A stretch of 6,010 bases of DNA from Alphaproteobacteria bacterium (GTDB taxonomy: Bacteria; Pseudomonadota; Alphaproteobacteria; RS24): NCBI GenBank assembly GCA_028816945.1, contig JAPPQG010000185.1, forward strand, positions 1 through 6,010. Reading direction: 5' to 3'. This document shows positions 5,962 to 6,010 of the stretch, piece after piece; positions within the stretch are counted from its first letter, which is position 1; each line of letters opens with the position of its first letter. The translations under genes were made by a program, and so were the position numbers. The notes beneath the pieces were generated by a model. It made no database searches and was not told the origin of the DNA. It worked only from the letters and a program-made list of their open reading frames with translations.

Positions 5962-6010
5962 TTAGCGTTTCACAGATACAGAGCGGCGGTTTTTAGACCA
6001 GCAACTTTCG
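5962..6010 (-). CDS. pal: Peptidoglycan-associated lipoprotein Pal, C-terminal tip (partial)
   Basis: One minus-strand frame entering from the right edge reads ESCWSKNRRSVSVKR and then TAA at 5964-5962. This resembles the end of the OmpA-like domain of alphaproteobacterial Pal, where a W-x-KNRR motif is followed by a short beta strand and the stop. Pal is the outer-membrane lipoprotein of the Tol-Pal complex, and cpoB normally follows it, which supports the call. Only 15 codons are visible, so the assignment rests on the motif and the neighbour. Confidence 0.65.
   Translation of the reverse strand, partial: ESCWSKNRRSVSVKR

Overview
The window reads as a chromosomal segment of an alphaproteobacterium. 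All recognisable genes are on the minus strand, in transcription order pal (only its last codons, right edge), cpoB (ybgF), tilS, ftsH and a folP-type dihydropteroate synthase gene that runs off the left edge. From general knowledge, alphaproteobacterial chromosomes often carry tolB-pal-cpoB-tilS-ftsH-folP-glmM in this order, so glmM is expected just left of base 1. Base composition is moderate, intergenic DNA is AT-rich, and coding sequences use many A/T-ending codons. A marine or uncultured lineage would fit, but I cannot assign a family from sequence alone.

Layout from the right. About 5962-6010 is the C-terminal tip of Pal. Bases 5610-5961 are a long non-coding stretch with overlapping palindromes near pal, an AT-rich 24-bp-period repeat and a clear Shine-Dalgarno sequence for cpoB. 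cpoB (4395-5609) encodes a secreted coiled-coil plus TPR protein. tilS (2903-4456) overlaps it and carries an in-frame 15-bp minisatellite encoding seven HKQ units. A 114-nt gap (2789-2902) leads to ftsH. ftsH (769-2788) is interrupted by a 94-bp tandem duplication (1354-1447 and 1448-1541) that shifts the frame. Removing one copy restores a normal 641-residue FtsH. The folP gene (1-772) starts at a GTG overlapping the ftsH stop by four bases (GTGA).

Functionally the cluster joins envelope constriction (Pal, CpoB), tRNA-Ile decoding (TilS), membrane proteolysis (FtsH) and folate synthesis (FolP). It is a conserved neighbourhood rather than one pathway.

Two points stand out. First, the DHPS is not of the ordinary FolP type. 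It has the sequence signatures of the sulfonamide-insensitive Sul enzymes, closest by eye to Sul2 (DPGMGFFLG loop, no GESTRPG loop), yet sits in the native ftsH-folP context. It looks like a chromosomal relative of the mobile sul2 resistance gene. Second, the two 94-bp copies in ftsH differ at six bases, all synonymous. This is better explained by the assembly joining two strain variants than by a real mutation. A shared TTGCCACATAT motif at nearly the same distance upstream of ftsH and cpoB is a further unexplained signal.
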